Counted from the stretch's first letter, positions 17,996 to 27,514 are shown. The stretch: DNA of 63,611 nt from Alphaproteobacteria bacterium (GCA_017528205.1 JAFXPE010000041.1:1-63611), one strand, 5' to 3'. The notes: a model not told the origin generated them from the sequence alone. Made by a program: numbers and translations.

Positions 17996-19766
17996 TTTGC
18001 TTTGGCTCGGTATGATGAGCAACGCGTTTGCGGTTGTTACCGACCGAATCGCTTTGTACGGCAAGGCCAAATACAACGGCGATTTTAAGGCGTTTGAGTA
18101 TGTTAATCCGGATGCGCCGCAGGGCGGAAAAATCGTTTTGCCGGCGTATGGCACGTTTGATAACTTCAATCCGTATATTTTTAAGGGTGTGGCGGCTACT
18201 TTTGTGGCGGCGTTGAGCTTTGAAACTTTGGGCACTTCGCCGGTTGACGACCCGTTTACGGTGTATCCGCTTTTGGCGGAAAAGTTTGATATGCCGGAAG
18301 ATAAGTCGTATGTGGGCTTTATTTTGGATAAAAACGCCAAATTTTCCGACGGCACGCCGGTTACGGCCGATGATGTGGTGTTCAGCTTTAATGCGATTAT
18401 GGAAAAGGGCTCGCCGGTGTATCGAATGTATTATGCCGACGTGGACAGAGCGGAAAAAATCAACGACCGCGAGGTGCGCTTTTATTTTAAAGAAGGCACA
18501 AACAATAAAGAATTGCCGATGATTTTGGCACAATTTGCGATTTTTTCGCAAAAAGATTGGGAAGGGCGCGAGTTTGATAAGCCGACTTTGCAAGTTCCGC
18601 TCGGCAGCGGGCCGTACAAGGTAAAGGATTTTCAGGTTAACAAGTTTGTGGAGTTGGAAAAAAATCCCGATTATTGGGGTAAAAATCTGCCTACGCAGCG
18701 CGGATTTTACAACTTTGACACCGTACGTTATGACTATTATCAGGATACGACCGTTACTTTGCAAGCTCTGTTTTCGGGCGATATTGACGCCAGAGAGGAA
18801 TATATCGCCAAAATTTGGATGACCGGATACGATAACGAGCTGGTCAAATCGGGCGTGGTAAAAAAAGAAAACATTGAACACAATAATCCGGCGACTTTGC
18901 AGAATTTTGCTTATAACGTGCGGCGCGATAAGTTCAAAGATCGCCGCGTGCGCAAGGCGATTGATTTGGCTTTCAATTTTGAATGGGCCAATGAAAAACT
19001 GTTTTATAACCAATATAAGCGTCTGTTCAGCTATTTTACAAATACAGGTATGGAAGCAACCGGTTTGCCGGAAGGGAGAGAAAAGGAAATTTTGGAGCAA
19101 TATCGTGACAAATTGCCGGCAGATGTGTTTGATAAGGAATTTGAGCTGACGGTAAATCCGGATATTTATGATGCGCGCGAGAACCTTAAAAAAGCCGTTA
19201 AATTGTTGCAAGAGGCCGGTTATGATTTTGTTGACGGCAAAATGACCGACTTGCAAACCGGTAAACCATTGGAATTGGAAATTTTGAGCAATTCGGCCAA
19301 CGGTGCCACCTTTACCAAAGTAATGTTGCCGTTTATCGAAAACTTGCGCAAAATCGGCATTAAAGCGGTGTTTCGCAATTTAGAAGTCAATATATTCAAA
19401 AATCGATTGGATAATTTTGATTTTGATATGGCAATTATCTCTTATCGGGTATCGCAACTTCCAGGCAACGAACAGCGCGATTATTGGGGTAGCGCTTCGG
19501 CGGATATTAAGGGCAGTAACAACATTATCGGCATCAAAAATGAGGTTGTCGATGAGCTGATAAAAGGTTTGGTTTCGGCACAAGAAAAAGAAGATTATGT
19601 GGCCTACGTTAAGGCATTGGACCGCGTTTTGTTGCACGAAAATTATATGATATTTCAATGGTATTCGCCGTATTCGCGGGTGGCTTATCGGGATAAATTC
19701 GGTCAGCCGCAAACCTCTATAAAAACCGGCTTCCAGCCATTTACCTGGTGGCAGAAGGAGAAGTAA
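17973..19766 (+). CDS. yejA: Peptide ABC transporter substrate-binding protein, YejA-like
   Basis: The 597-residue periplasmic protein is of the SBP family 5 type. The ATG at 17973 is chosen because it gives a clean signal peptide ([20 protein letters not shown]); the open frame extends 34 codons further up. YejA-like landmarks follow: [50 protein letters not shown] and [14 protein letters not shown]. In E. coli YejA feeds the YejBEF importer, which takes up microcin C and other short peptides. It is followed after one base by yejB. Confidence 0.9.
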   Translation: MRAIITASLLWLGMMSNAFAVVTDRIALYGKAKYNGDFKAFEYVNPDAPQGGKIVLPAYGTFDNFNPYIFKGVAATFVAALSFETLGTSPVDDPFTVYPLLAEKFDMPEDKSYVGFILDKNAKFSDGTPVTADDVVFSFNAIMEKGSPVYRMYYADVDRAEKINDREVRFYFKEGTNNKELPMILAQFAIFSQKDWEGREFDKPTLQVPLGSGPYKVKDFQVNKFVELEKNPDYWGKNLPTQRGFYNFDTVRYDYYQDTTVTLQALFSGDIDAREEYIAKIWMTGYDNELVKSGVVKKENIEHNNPATLQNFAYNVRRDKFKDRRVRKAIDLAFNFEWANEKLFYNQYKRLFSYFTNTGMEATGLPEGREKEILEQYRDKLPADVFDKEFELTVNPDIYDARENLKKAVKLLQEAGYDFVDGKMTDLQTGKPLELEILSNSANGATFTKVMLPFIENLRKIGIKAVFRNLEVNIFKNRLDNFDFDMAIISYRVSQLPGNEQRDYWGSASADIKGSNNIIGIKNEVVDELIKGLVSAQEKEDYVAYVKALDRVLLHENYMIFQWYSPYSRVAYRDKFGQPQTSIKTGFQPFTWWQKEK

Positions 19767-19767
19767 A

Positions 19768-20856
19768 ATGCGCCGTTATATATTAAAAAGATTGTTGCTT
19801 ATTCCGCTGACTTTGTGGGGCATTATTACCATTAATTTTGCCATAATTCAGCTGGCTCCGGGTGGGCCGGTGGACTATGTTTTGGCGCAATATCGCGGCA
19901 TGAACACCGATGCCAAATCGCAAATTACGGGCACGGCGGAGGTAAATACGGCCAGTAGCGAAAGTTCATCTTCCAAATATGTGGGGGCGCAAGGAGTGCC
20001 GGAAGATTTAATTAAGGCCTTGGAAGAACAATTCGGGTTTGACGAGCCGTGGTATTATCGTTACGGCAAAATGATTAAGGATTATTTGTGTTTTGATTTC
20101 GGAAAAAGCTATTATCGCGACAAGTCCATCACGGAGCTGATAAAGGAACGTTTGCCGGTTTCGATTTCTTTGGGTTTGTGGTCGACGCTGATTATTTATT
20201 TGATTGCCATTCCTTTGGGAATCCGCAAGGCGCAGAAAGACGGCTCCAAATTTGATATGGTGACCTCATTTATGATTGTGGTGGGCTCGGCAATGCCGGT
20301 GTTTTTGCTGGCGGTGTTTTTTATAGTGTTTTTTGCCGGCGGTGTGTATTGGCAATGGTTTCCGTTGCGAGGTTTGATTTCCGACAACTGGGATACTCTG
20401 AGCTTGGGCGGTAAAATACTCGATTATTTCCGCCACATTACGTTGCCGGTATTAACTATTGTTATCGGCGGGTTTGCCGGATTGACCATGCTGACCAAAA
20501 ATTCGTTTTTGGACGAGATAAATAAGCAATATGTGTTAACAGCGCGTGCCAAAGGTGTGCCGGAAAATAAAATACTTTACGGGCATGTGTTCCGAAATGC
20601 CATGCTGATTATTATTGCCGGTTTTCCGTCCTTGTTGATTAAAATGCTGTTCACCGGCTCGCTTTTGATTGAGGTTATTTTTTCGCTGAACGGATTGGGT
20701 TTGCTGGGCTATGAGGCCATTACCACCCGTGATTATCCGGTGGTATTCGGCACGTTGTATATTTTCGGCTTATTGGGCTTGATTTTAAAGCTAATCAGCG
20801 ATTTAACCTATTCGCTGGTGGATCCGCGCATCAATTTTGAAAGCTCTCAATCCTAA
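19768..20856 (+). CDS. yejB: Peptide ABC transporter permease, YejB-like
   Basis: The 362-residue inner-membrane permease has the N-terminal helix [19 protein letters not shown], the YejB-type periplasmic insertion (about 35-110), and the cytoplasmic EAA loop ([22 protein letters not shown]) that contacts the ATPase. It begins one base after yejA. The partner permease yejE and ATPase yejF do not follow; a convergent gene ends only one base away. The importer must use subunits encoded elsewhere, or the operon is broken. Confidence 0.93.
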   Translation: MRRYILKRLLLIPLTLWGIITINFAIIQLAPGGPVDYVLAQYRGMNTDAKSQITGTAEVNTASSESSSSKYVGAQGVPEDLIKALEEQFGFDEPWYYRYGKMIKDYLCFDFGKSYYRDKSITELIKERLPVSISLGLWSTLIIYLIAIPLGIRKAQKDGSKFDMVTSFMIVVGSAMPVFLLAVFFIVFFAGGVYWQWFPLRGLISDNWDTLSLGGKILDYFRHITLPVLTIVIGGFAGLTMLTKNSFLDEINKQYVLTARAKGVPENKILYGHVFRNAMLIIIAGFPSLLIKMLFTGSLLIEVIFSLNGLGLLGYEAITTRDYPVVFGTLYIFGLLGLILKLISDLTYSLVDPRINFESSQS

Positions 20857-20857
20857 A

Positions 20858-21832
20858 TTACAGATTTTCAATCAACTCGGCAACTTCTTTGGCGGCATTT
20901 AAGGCAGATTGCGGCTGAAATTCGAATATGTCCGGCGCATCGATGAATATGGCGCACTTTTTATCAACCAGTGATTGGGCAAAGCGCTTGTGTTTCGGCG
21001 TTAACCAATGGTTGCCGCCCACAAACAGATATATCGGCTTGCCGGTGCCGGTGGATTCGCAACACATCGAAACCGAATCGGCGGTGATAACGATATTGTC
21101 GGCGCATGCTAAAAATCCGGCATAGGGATTATCGCCGGCAGAGCCCCAAAAATACGGATATTGCGGCAAATCCACCAATTCTTTTTTGATGATGTTTTCC
21201 GCCTCAATGCCGGTGCGGCGCGAGGTGGTAATCAGTATCGAACCGCCGATTTTTTGCTTTAACCTTTTGATATTGCGACATAATTCCGAAACATCTTCCG
21301 GCGGAAAAGGTTTGCCTTTGATGGAGCCGCCGATAATAACCGCCGTCAAAGGTTTCGGCAATTTAGCAAATTTTTCTGCCCACTCGGCGCGCGCCGCAGC
21401 CAAATATTTGTCATCGACACGGTGCGGACAACCGACAATATAATGAATGTTGGCACCGCTTTTTTTGTTTTTGTCGTGTTCCGGTACAATCACCAAATCA
21501 AAATCTTCAAGGCCGGTATTTCCCGGATGCATAAGTTGAATAATTTTGGTGTGCGGAGAGTGCTTTTTAATGTATCGGGCTACCGGTGCCGTGCGGCGGC
21601 TGATGGATAAAACATAGTCGGGAAACGGGGCACGGAGTTGCAGTTTGCTTTCACTTTTAAGTCCAAGCAAAGAACGACCGCGCAGCCAGTTCGGCAAGCC
21701 GGCAAATTTATTGTAATTGATTGTTTTTTCAACAATTTCAAATTCTTGCGGATTTAAGGCGTTTAACACCCCTTTGGCCTGACCGACGCTGCCGCGGCGA
21801 TCGTCCATCAAGCTCCATATCGTTTTAACCAT
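20858..21832 (-). CDS. ELM1/COG3660 (DUF1022) family protein
   Basis: The 324-residue protein has the family start TIWSLMDDRRGSVGQAKGV, then a glycosyltransferase-B-like layout: IIQLMHPG, VIVPEHD, AVIIGGSIKG, ILITTSRRTG and ITADSVSMCCESTGTGKPI near the C terminus. The family is named after a plant mitochondrial fission protein and is widespread in alphaproteobacteria; its enzymatic role is not settled. The ATG at 21832 is preferred over one 35 codons upstream because MVKTIWSL begins the conserved part. It converges on yejB with a one-base gap. Confidence 0.85.
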   Translation of the reverse strand: MVKTIWSLMDDRRGSVGQAKGVLNALNPQEFEIVEKTINYNKFAGLPNWLRGRSLLGLKSESKLQLRAPFPDYVLSISRRTAPVARYIKKHSPHTKIIQLMHPGNTGLEDFDLVIVPEHDKNKKSGANIHYIVGCPHRVDDKYLAAARAEWAEKFAKLPKPLTAVIIGGSIKGKPFPPEDVSELCRNIKRLKQKIGGSILITTSRRTGIEAENIIKKELVDLPQYPYFWGSAGDNPYAGFLACADNIVITADSVSMCCESTGTGKPIYLFVGGNHWLTPKHKRFAQSLVDKKCAIFIDAPDIFEFQPQSALNAAKEVAELIENL

Positions 21833-22002
21833 AACGCACTCACTTTGTTGTATCGGTTTATTATTGTCGATATTATGCTTAATCGTAAATATGGCAAGAA
21901 AATTTTGCATCGGCTTGGGTAAAACGCCGTTAATCATTACTTAATATCTTCGGGTTATAATGCTTTTCAGTAGTATAACCATGGGTTATAAAGAGAGGAT
22001 TC

Positions 22003-22419
22003 ATGAAAAAACTTGTTTTAGTCGGATTTGCCGCCGCATTGTGCGTTTCTTGTATTGCCAGCCCTGACGATCAGCCGGTTCAATCGGCACCGGTCAGCGC
22101 GCCGGCGAATGTTGATATGTCGCAGGTTTATACTTATGAGCCGGGCTATGAAGAAGGAGAGGTTGTTGAACAACAACCGGTACGCCAAGATGTTAAAGAT
22201 GCCGATTTTTATCGCCGTCATATTTTGGTTAAAGGCATGGGCGACGATTATGTAATTTATGAATACAGCGATGTAAGAGTAGATCAGGTGGCAACTTTGG
22301 CTTCGCGCTACTGCTATGACAAAGATCCGCGTACCAGCGCTTATTTGCGCGATGTTTATATGCGTAAAAATCGTAAAAGAAGAGCAACCTTTGATTGCAT
22401 AATCATTGCAAATGAATAA
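22003..22419 (+). CDS. Lipoprotein, function unknown
   Basis: The 138-residue protein has a lipoprotein signal peptide (MKKLVLVGFAAALCVSC; Cys17 is the acylation site). The mature part begins with a Pro/Gln-rich linker, then a compact domain (about 65-138, FYRRHILVKGMGDDYVIY to ATFDCIIIANE) with two Cys. Lnt, encoded at 61484, would finish its acylation. AGAGAGGATTC precedes the ATG. No family is recognised. It lies just upstream of the J-protein gene, which has its own heat-shock-type promoter. Confidence 0.8.
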   Translation: MKKLVLVGFAAALCVSCIASPDDQPVQSAPVSAPANVDMSQVYTYEPGYEEGEVVEQQPVRQDVKDADFYRRHILVKGMGDDYVIYEYSDVRVDQVATLASRYCYDKDPRTSAYLRDVYMRKNRKRRATFDCIIIANE

Positions 22420-22433
22420 AAGAATCCCTATAT
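22405..22433 (+). promoter_or_regulatory. RpoH-type heat-shock promoter of the J-protein gene
   Basis: ATTG (22405-22408), an 18-bp spacer and CCTATAT (22427-22433) are close to the alphaproteobacterial RpoH consensus CTTG-N17/18-CYTATnT. The same -10 string with the same spacing lies upstream of dnaK (27450-27478). Confidence 0.6.
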
Positions 22434-22454
22434 ACGTTTTAGGGAGTGATTGCA

Positions 22455-23390
22455 ATGGTAAAGGACTTATATCAGGTATTGGGCGTAAGCAAAACCGCAA
22501 CGGAGGCCGAAATTAAATCGGCGTATCGTAAGCTTGCACGCAAATATCATCCGGATTTGAACAAAGATGATAAAACGGCGGCAGAAAAGTTTAAAGAAGT
22601 TTCAAATGCTTACGATATTATTGGCAATGCCGAAAAACGCAAAAAATATGATAATAAAGAAATAGATGAAAACGGCAAGCCGACCGGCTTTGGTGCCGGA
22701 TTCGGCGGCGGTTCCGAAAGTTATGACTTTAGCGGAGGCAATCCGTTTGGCGGATTTAAACGCGGCGCAGCGGGCGGTTTTGGCGGAGATGCCGGCGGAT
22801 TCGACTTCTCGTCGATTTTCGGCGAAGATATTTTTTCGCAATTTGCCGGAGGAGCTCAGCGTACGCGTTCAACCGCGCGCAAAGGCCAAGATGTGGCGTA
22901 TAATATGCGGGTAGATTTTTTGGACGCGGCTCGCGGAGTGGAAAAACAGGTTAATTTGGGCGGCAAAAACGTAAACGTGAAAATTCCTGCCGGTATGCAA
23001 AGCGGGCAAACTTTACGCCTGAAAGGAATGGGAAATTCCGGCATTAACGGCGGGGCAAACGGTGATGTGCTGATAACCGTAAATGTTGACGAACACCCGT
23101 ATTTTAAGGCCGACAATCTGAATATATTGCTCGATTTACCGATTTCGGTGGTGGAGGCGGTGAAAGGCGCCAAAATCACGGTGCCGACCATTAACGGCAA
23201 GGTGGCGGTAAAAGTTCCGCCGATGTCGTCGAGCGGAGAAAAATTGCGCTTGAAAGGGCAGGGAATCAAATCAAAAACCGCTACCGGCGACGAAATAATT
23301 ACCTTGCAGGTGATGTTGCCGAAAAAGAAAAACACGCAACTGGAAAATGCCATTGAACAAGTGGATAATTATGCCGTGAGGAGTTTTTAA
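22455..23390 (+). CDS. DnaJ-class co-chaperone, CbpA type (no zinc finger)
   Basis: The 311-residue protein has an N-terminal J domain ([20 protein letters not shown] at about 32-34), a Gly/Phe-rich linker (about 75-140), then two C-terminal substrate-binding beta domains ([35 protein letters not shown]). The Cys-rich zinc finger of true DnaJ is missing, so this is a class B J-protein such as CbpA. It would stimulate DnaK, encoded 5 kb away. The ATG at 22455 is chosen over a GTG at 22446 because AGGGAG (22441-22446) overlaps the GTG and is correctly spaced for the ATG. Confidence 0.93.
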   Translation: MVKDLYQVLGVSKTATEAEIKSAYRKLARKYHPDLNKDDKTAAEKFKEVSNAYDIIGNAEKRKKYDNKEIDENGKPTGFGAGFGGGSESYDFSGGNPFGGFKRGAAGGFGGDAGGFDFSSIFGEDIFSQFAGGAQRTRSTARKGQDVAYNMRVDFLDAARGVEKQVNLGGKNVNVKIPAGMQSGQTLRLKGMGNSGINGGANGDVLITVNVDEHPYFKADNLNILLDLPISVVEAVKGAKITVPTINGKVAVKVPPMSSSGEKLRLKGQGIKSKTATGDEIITLQVMLPKKKNTQLENAIEQVDNYAVRSF

Positions 23391-23953
23391 TGCTTTTGGA
23401 AACGCTCAAAGATTTTGATTGGATGAATGAGCCGCAACGGGTGCGTTTCGACGAAAACGGAATGCACGTTGTGGCCAAATATCGGACCGATTTTTGGAGT
23501 TGTGCCAAATATGAATTTCGCAAAGACGACGGGCATTTTTTCTTTAATCGTGTGCAAGGGGATTTTTGTTGCGATTTGAATTGGAGCTTTGAAAGTCCGC
23601 GCGCCTTTGACCAATGCGGAATTATGGTGCGCACTGATGCGGATAATTGGTTTAAGGCCTCGATTATGTATGAAAACGACGAGGCGCCGATGTTGGCTTC
23701 TTGCTCTACCAACGCCGGATTTTCAGACTTGGCGACGATTCCGCTGCCGGTGGGTGTTAAGCATATTTGGTATCGGCTGAAAAAGCGCAAAGGCTGCTAT
23801 GTGGCAAGTTATTCTTTGGACGGGCAGAATTTTATTCAACTTCGCAAATTTTATATCATTAACGATAACGACGAGGTGCAAGTCGGCGCTTATCTGTGTT
23901 CGCCGCAAAGAGATGATTTTGAGGCGACTCTGCACGAGCTTTCTTTGAGCTGA
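23390..23953 (+). CDS. DUF1349 family protein
   Basis: The 187-residue protein has the DUF1349 (concanavalin-like beta-sandwich) pattern: WMNEPQRVRFDENGMHVVAK, TDFWSCAKYEFRKDDGHFFF, DQCGIMVRTDADNWFKASIMYE, and HIWYRLKKRKGCYVASYSLDGQ. Related proteins include yeast YPL-type and bacterial cytoplasmic proteins of unclear role. No signal peptide is seen. It overlaps the J-protein stop by one base (TAATG), so it is translated from the same, probably heat-inducible, message. Confidence 0.85.
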   Translation: MLLETLKDFDWMNEPQRVRFDENGMHVVAKYRTDFWSCAKYEFRKDDGHFFFNRVQGDFCCDLNWSFESPRAFDQCGIMVRTDADNWFKASIMYENDEAPMLASCSTNAGFSDLATIPLPVGVKHIWYRLKKRKGCYVASYSLDGQNFIQLRKFYIINDNDEVQVGAYLCSPQRDDFEATLHELSLS

Positions 23954-23988
23954 ATGCCGCAACAGCGGATAAAATTCAGAGGTAAAAT

Positions 23989-24429
23989 ATGACGGAAAGA
24001 ACAAAATTTAATGCCGCGGTGAGTTTCATTATTCAAAAAGATGATAAAATTTTGTTATTTTATCGCACCGACGGCTATTTTAAGGGCGGTTGGTGGGTGT
24101 TGCCCGCCGGACATATCGAAGCCGGAGAAACCGCATCTGCCGCGGTGGTAAGAGAATGCAAAGAAGAATTGGGAATAGAGGTGGCGCTCAAAGATGTTGA
24201 GTTTGCTCATGTGATGCACAATTTATCCGGCGAAAACCAAAGAATCGACTTTTATTTTCGGGTGAAACGCCATAAAGGAGAAATTCGCAATTTGGAAAGC
24301 GAAAAATGCGCGAAAATGGACTTTTTTACCCTTAATGAGTTGCCGCCACAGGATAAAATCGCGCCTTCGACTTGGTTAGCCTTGCAAAATATATTGAACA
24401 ACATTCCTTATTCGGAAAGGGATAAATAG
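23989..24429 (+). CDS. Nudix hydrolase
   Basis: The 146-residue protein carries a complete Nudix box: GHIEAGETASAAVVRECKE followed by ELGIEV, fitting G-x5-E-x7-RE-x2-EE-x-G-I with the metal-binding glutamates intact. The fold start (FNAAVSFIIQKDDKILLFYR) and WWVLPAG are typical. The family hydrolyses nucleoside diphosphates linked to another group; the substrate cannot be read from sequence. An AGAGGTAAAAT ribosome site precedes the ATG. It is followed by a bidirectional terminator. Confidence 0.93.
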   Translation: MTERTKFNAAVSFIIQKDDKILLFYRTDGYFKGGWWVLPAGHIEAGETASAAVVRECKEELGIEVALKDVEFAHVMHNLSGENQRIDFYFRVKRHKGEIRNLESEKCAKMDFFTLNELPPQDKIAPSTWLALQNILNNIPYSERDK

Positions 24430-24437
24430 TCCGCGGT

Positions 24438-24470
24438 TCAAGAAAACCCTTAAATTAAGGATTTTCTTGA
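24438..24470. terminator. Bidirectional terminator between the Nudix gene and a convergent gene
   Basis: TCAAGAAAA-C-CCTTAA and TTAAGG-A-TTTTCTTGA form a near-perfect 33-bp palindrome with A-rich and T-rich flanks. It overlaps the stop codon of the minus-strand gene ending at 24455. Confidence 0.75.
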
Positions 24471-24949
24471 AAGATTTGGTTTTGCGGAATGTTTGCCGGC
24501 ATCGGGTTGACATTCGGTTGTTGCGGACGATGACGGTTATGTTGTGCGCTACAATGTTCGGCTTTTTGATGTTTTTGGTGTTTTTCGCAACTGCAACCGT
24601 AAAAAGGCGGAGTTGCCGTTGTGCCGTCGGCGTTGATGATAACCATGGTGCCCGCGCCGTCAACAGCGGCCGGAAGCGCCGCAATATGGTGCATCGGCAT
24701 CGGTTGATATTCTGCCGGACACCCGTGAAAAACGCCGTGGATAAGCTCGTTAAAGCCCATGCCGGCCAAAAAGATCAGCAACAGCAACCACCATTTGTTT
24801 TTATGAAAAAGGCGCTGACAATTGTAGATGTTGTCGCTAAAAGACTCGTCGTGCGGCAGTTCCGGATTTTCCGGACGCTGATGCGCTTCAAAAATCGGGC
24901 CTTCGTTTTCAATATCCGGCTGATTTTCCGGATCGGATTTTTGTTTCAT
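24455..24949 (-). CDS. Single-helix membrane protein with a His/Pro/Gln-rich tail, unknown
   Basis: The 164-residue protein has a polar, acidic N-terminal segment (1-50), one strong membrane helix (KWWLLLLIFLAGMGFNELI, about 53-71), then a probably periplasmic region. That region has Cys (GCSCEKHQKHQKAEHCSAQH) and many His, Pro, Met and Asn. The His/Cys/Met content might bind metal, which is inference. The ATG at 24949 follows AAAGGAAAAAGCC; an in-frame start 19 codons earlier lacks a site. No family is recognised. Confidence 0.7.
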   Translation of the reverse strand: MKQKSDPENQPDIENEGPIFEAHQRPENPELPHDESFSDNIYNCQRLFHKNKWWLLLLIFLAGMGFNELIHGVFHGCPAEYQPMPMHHIAALPAAVDGAGTMVIINADGTTATPPFYGCSCEKHQKHQKAEHCSAQHNRHRPQQPNVNPMPANIPQNQIFQENP

Positions 24950-25181
24950 GGCTTTTTCCTTTCGTTTGTTATTGACCTTATCGTAAAATAATCGTTGTTG
25001 AAGCAAAATAAAGACGGCAAAAGTTTAATATGGAACAAAAGATATATTTCTTGACTTTTGCCGCAATTTAGCGTACTTCTGTCGTTACTTGATTATATTT
25101 GAAATATTAGTTTGTCTGTGTGGATACTTGACCATAGAAATGTGTATTACAATATAGTGTTCATTTAATATTATTGAAAAG

Positions 25182-25319
25182 ATGAAAAAAGAAGGATTGA
25201 TTTGGCTGTTGTGCGGTGTTATTGCCGGAATGGTCGGAAGTGCCGCAGTACGCAAGTTGCAAAACATGAAAATGTTGCCGGAGGACTGGTTTAATTGCGA
25301 GGAATGGCTGCATTGGTAA
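25182..25319 (+). CDS. 45-residue single-helix membrane microprotein
   Basis: A short frame starting MKKEGLIWLLCGVIAGMVG encodes one helix (about 5-22), a basic stretch (VRKLQNMK) and an acidic Trp-rich end (EDWFNCEEWLHW). The ribosome site is weak, which is the main doubt. In favour are an upstream TTGACC (25128-25133) with a 17-bp spacer to an AT-rich -10, and a strong terminator 20 bp downstream (25340-25388). No homologue is recognised. It could be a small membrane regulator. Confidence 0.5.
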   Translation: MKKEGLIWLLCGVIAGMVGSAAVRKLQNMKMLPEDWFNCEEWLHW

Positions 25320-25339
25320 AGAGGTTTTAAAATCCTAAA

Positions 25340-25388
25340 GGACGGTAATATTTCTCTTAAATAGAGAGTATTGCCGCCTTTTATTTTG
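25340..25388 (+). terminator. Terminator after the 45-residue ORF
   Basis: GACGGTAATA (25341-25350) pairs with TATTGCCGCC (25369-25378, with one wobble) and an inner CTCT/AGAG pair, followed by TTTTATTTT. It may serve both strands. Confidence 0.75.
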
Positions 25389-25389
25389 T

Positions 25390-25779
25390 TCAGATGGGAA
25401 CCAGAAATAACACGCCGCGCCGCTCGGTTGCCGCATCGACGGGCTTGTCGCAACGGGTCCAAAACGCTTTGCGTAAGGTGCCGAACAGCATGCAATCACC
25501 GCGCCCGATACTGAGCAGACTGTTGTTGATTGTTTCCAGATTTTGCTCAAGTTTGCGCATTTGCTTTTGAGTGGGGAGCAACATTTTCAGCTTTTTGCCG
25601 TAACTCATGGCCTCGCTTTTTGAAACCGGAGTTTTAATTAAGGAATCGATGTCCAGATAATACGCGTCGTCAACCAAAATTCCCTTGGTCGGAATTTGTG
25701 CCGGTATTGGGGAACACTGATTGTTGCGTAATACCAAATCGCCGATTTGTTGCCGCCGAATTTGAACTGATTTTTTCAT
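25390..25779 (-). CDS. Hypothetical protein, 129 residues
   Basis: There is no signal peptide or membrane helix. The first part is basic (MKKSVQIRRQQIGDLVLR). The central LPTQKQMRKLEQNLETINN followed by LLSIGRGDCMLFGT and FWTRC faintly recalls the LPT-x-E-W...YWTS pattern of DUF1566/FISUMP-like surface domains, but without the usual context. This is only a resemblance. It is probably cytoplasmic, on its own minus-strand transcript between two plus-strand genes. Confidence 0.6.
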   Translation of the reverse strand: MKKSVQIRRQQIGDLVLRNNQCSPIPAQIPTKGILVDDAYYLDIDSLIKTPVSKSEAMSYGKKLKMLLPTQKQMRKLEQNLETINNSLLSIGRGDCMLFGTLRKAFWTRCDKPVDAATERRGVLFLVPI

Positions 25780-25892
25780 ATTTTTTAAAATTATAGTATT
25801 CGCAATTTATAAGTAATTTTAAATATCGGCGCATAGATATAACGGATTATGTTGATTGTCAAGAATGAATTGTGTCGTCGGTAATTTTTTTC

Positions 25893-25922
25893 TTGACGGA
25901 AGATTGATATGGCGAATATATT
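25893..25922 (+). promoter_or_regulatory. Predicted promoter of dgkA
   Basis: TTGACG (25893-25898), an 18-bp spacer and TATATT (25917-25922) lie 18 bases upstream of the ATG, with an AGGAG ribosome site between. Confidence 0.55.
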
Positions 25923-25940
25923 GACCGCAGGAGAAAAATT

Positions 25941-26315
25941 ATGAAATCTGAATATACCGGTTTAAAACGCATCTTGAAGGCATTTGTTTATTCGCGCGAC
26001 GGCTTTGTTTCCACCTTTAAAACCGAGGCGGCGTTTCGGCAAGATGTGGCGTTCTGTCTGATTGTTGGAATCGTTTTGTGTTTATTGCCGCTTTCGGGCG
26101 TACAGTTGGCATTTTTGATTTTTGCACTGTTTCTGATTTTGTTTATGGAGCTGATAAATACGGCCATTGAGGTAATTGTCGATCGTATCGGCGAAGAATA
26201 TCATCCGCTCTCCAAAAAGGCCAAAGATATCGGCAGTTTACTGGTTTTGCTGGCTTTTATTCACTTTTTTGCGGCCGCTCTGATTATTTTATATCCTTTG
26301 TTTGGCGGAAACTGA
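25941..26315 (+). CDS. dgkA: Diacylglycerol kinase (DgkA family)
   Basis: The 124-residue three-helix inner-membrane enzyme has the signature MELINTAIEVIVDRI (catalytic Glu, Asn) and EYHPLSKKAKDIGS. It phosphorylates diacylglycerol to phosphatidate and recycles lipid released by envelope-glycan synthesis. The first ~30 residues (GLKRILKAFVYSRDGF) form the amphipathic surface helix. The last 27 bases overlap the 3' end of the convergent gene at 26289-27350. Confidence 0.95.
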   Translation: MKSEYTGLKRILKAFVYSRDGFVSTFKTEAAFRQDVAFCLIVGIVLCLLPLSGVQLAFLIFALFLILFMELINTAIEVIVDRIGEEYHPLSKKAKDIGSLLVLLAFIHFFAAALIILYPLFGGN

Positions 26316-27350
26316 GTATAAATTCATATATTCGGCACGTTCGCGGTCGGTTTGATGATATGGCGCATAAACTTTTTCTTTAGGCAACGGCTTGATTGAA
26401 TTAAGCTCCAGCCAGCGATTGGCAGATACGCTGTGGCGGAATCTCCAATAAACAAATTCTTGAGTTATGCGTTTTTGCGCCGCTTGCCATAGAGTTTGCG
26501 ATTTTACTTCTTGCAAAAAGTTATCCATGTTTTCTTTTTGGAAATCCGATATTTCCAACGCGGTTAAGTAAGTAAATTTCAAACTTTCCTGCCCGAGCGG
26601 AGTTTTATAAAAACTGCGTTGCCGCGGATAGTCGATTTTATTGAAAATTCGATTGGCTCTTTCATCTAAAAAAATAATGGCCGGCATATAGTCTTTGGTA
26701 TTCAATTTTTGTTTGTTGGCAAAAGCTGTTGTTAAATCGGCGTTCAGTAATTTCAGCGCCCGATAATATACCTGTTCCATCGGACTGCGTTCGCCGGAAT
26801 ATTGCGTTATGTACATATTGCGCAAAAGCAAATTTAAGTCGGCGTTGGGGGTTTGCGGATAGTGCGCGTGAATGTAGGTGCGGTTTTTTAACGTGTCGGC
26901 CAACACCTCGGCCACGGTAGCATTTTCGTATTTCTTAAAATTGCTGTTAAAATCCTCGTATATCACCACGTTGCGCTTAACATCATAAAGCGCTAAATCG
27001 GCCCAAGCAGATTCTCTGCCGGCCCAGGAATAACTCCTGTCGGTGATAATTTTGCGGCCGTTGTCGTCGGTATCGGCATATATGCCGCAGGCTCCATAGC
27101 GGCAGGAACTTTGGTTGACTTCGTTAATATCCGTCCACAGCATTTCTTTGTCGCGGTGTTCGGAATAATAGCGATAGAAGGCGCGCAAAATTCGCGGTGC
27201 TTCAATCCGGTTATTATGTATCAGTTTACGCACAGCATCGCCGTCTTGCATGGCGTTGCTCATAAAAACGGCGTTCAAGCGGTTGCCTTGAGCGGCGTAA
27301 TCTCGCTTGGCTGCAATTATGGTGCGCGGATTGTAAATATAATCTATCAT
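26289..27350 (-). CDS. Hypothetical protein, 353 residues
   Basis: The protein appears soluble, with no signal peptide and no membrane helix. It is rich in Tyr, Arg and Asn. Recognisable stretches such as LWTDINEVNQSSCRYGACG, SWAGRESAWADLALYD and YMPAIIFLDERANRIFNKI do not match a family I know. A WxDIN...D pattern might suggest an enzyme fold, but nothing is assigned. It has its own start 24 bases from the gap in front of dnaK and ends inside dgkA by 27 bases. Confidence 0.7.
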   Translation of the reverse strand: MIDYIYNPRTIIAAKRDYAAQGNRLNAVFMSNAMQDGDAVRKLIHNNRIEAPRILRAFYRYYSEHRDKEMLWTDINEVNQSSCRYGACGIYADTDDNGRKIITDRSYSWAGRESAWADLALYDVKRNVVIYEDFNSNFKKYENATVAEVLADTLKNRTYIHAHYPQTPNADLNLLLRNMYITQYSGERSPMEQVYYRALKLLNADLTTAFANKQKLNTKDYMPAIIFLDERANRIFNKIDYPRQRSFYKTPLGQESLKFTYLTALEISDFQKENMDNFLQEVKSQTLWQAAQKRITQEFVYWRFRHSVSANRWLELNSIKPLPKEKVYAPYHQTDRERAEYMNLYSVSAKQRI

Positions 27351-27449
27351 TGTTGCCTCTAAAACGCCCTAATGTTAGCATAAATACGGCTCATACGCAA
27401 GATTTTTTTGTTATGGCATTAAAATAAAGCAAAAAAAATGCGCTGACTA

Positions 27450-27478
27450 CTTGCATCAAAAAAAAATGCTCCCTATAT
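27450..27478 (+). promoter_or_regulatory. RpoH-type heat-shock promoter of dnaK
   Basis: CTTG (27450-27453), an 18-bp spacer and CCTATAT (27472-27478) match the alphaproteobacterial RpoH consensus CTTG-N17/18-CYTATnT. The -10 region is identical to that of the J-protein gene at 22427-22433. Confidence 0.75.
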
Positions 27479-27514
27479 AGTTTTTTAGATAGTCAAAAAG
27501 GAGGATTTATAAAA

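Noticed and set aside
17904..19256. 450-residue minus-strand ORF
   Set aside because: It is the shadow of yejA on the other strand and shows no domain or ribosome site.
22018..22500. 160-residue minus-strand ORF
   Set aside because: It is opposite the lipoprotein gene and the heat-shock promoter, and has no supporting signal.
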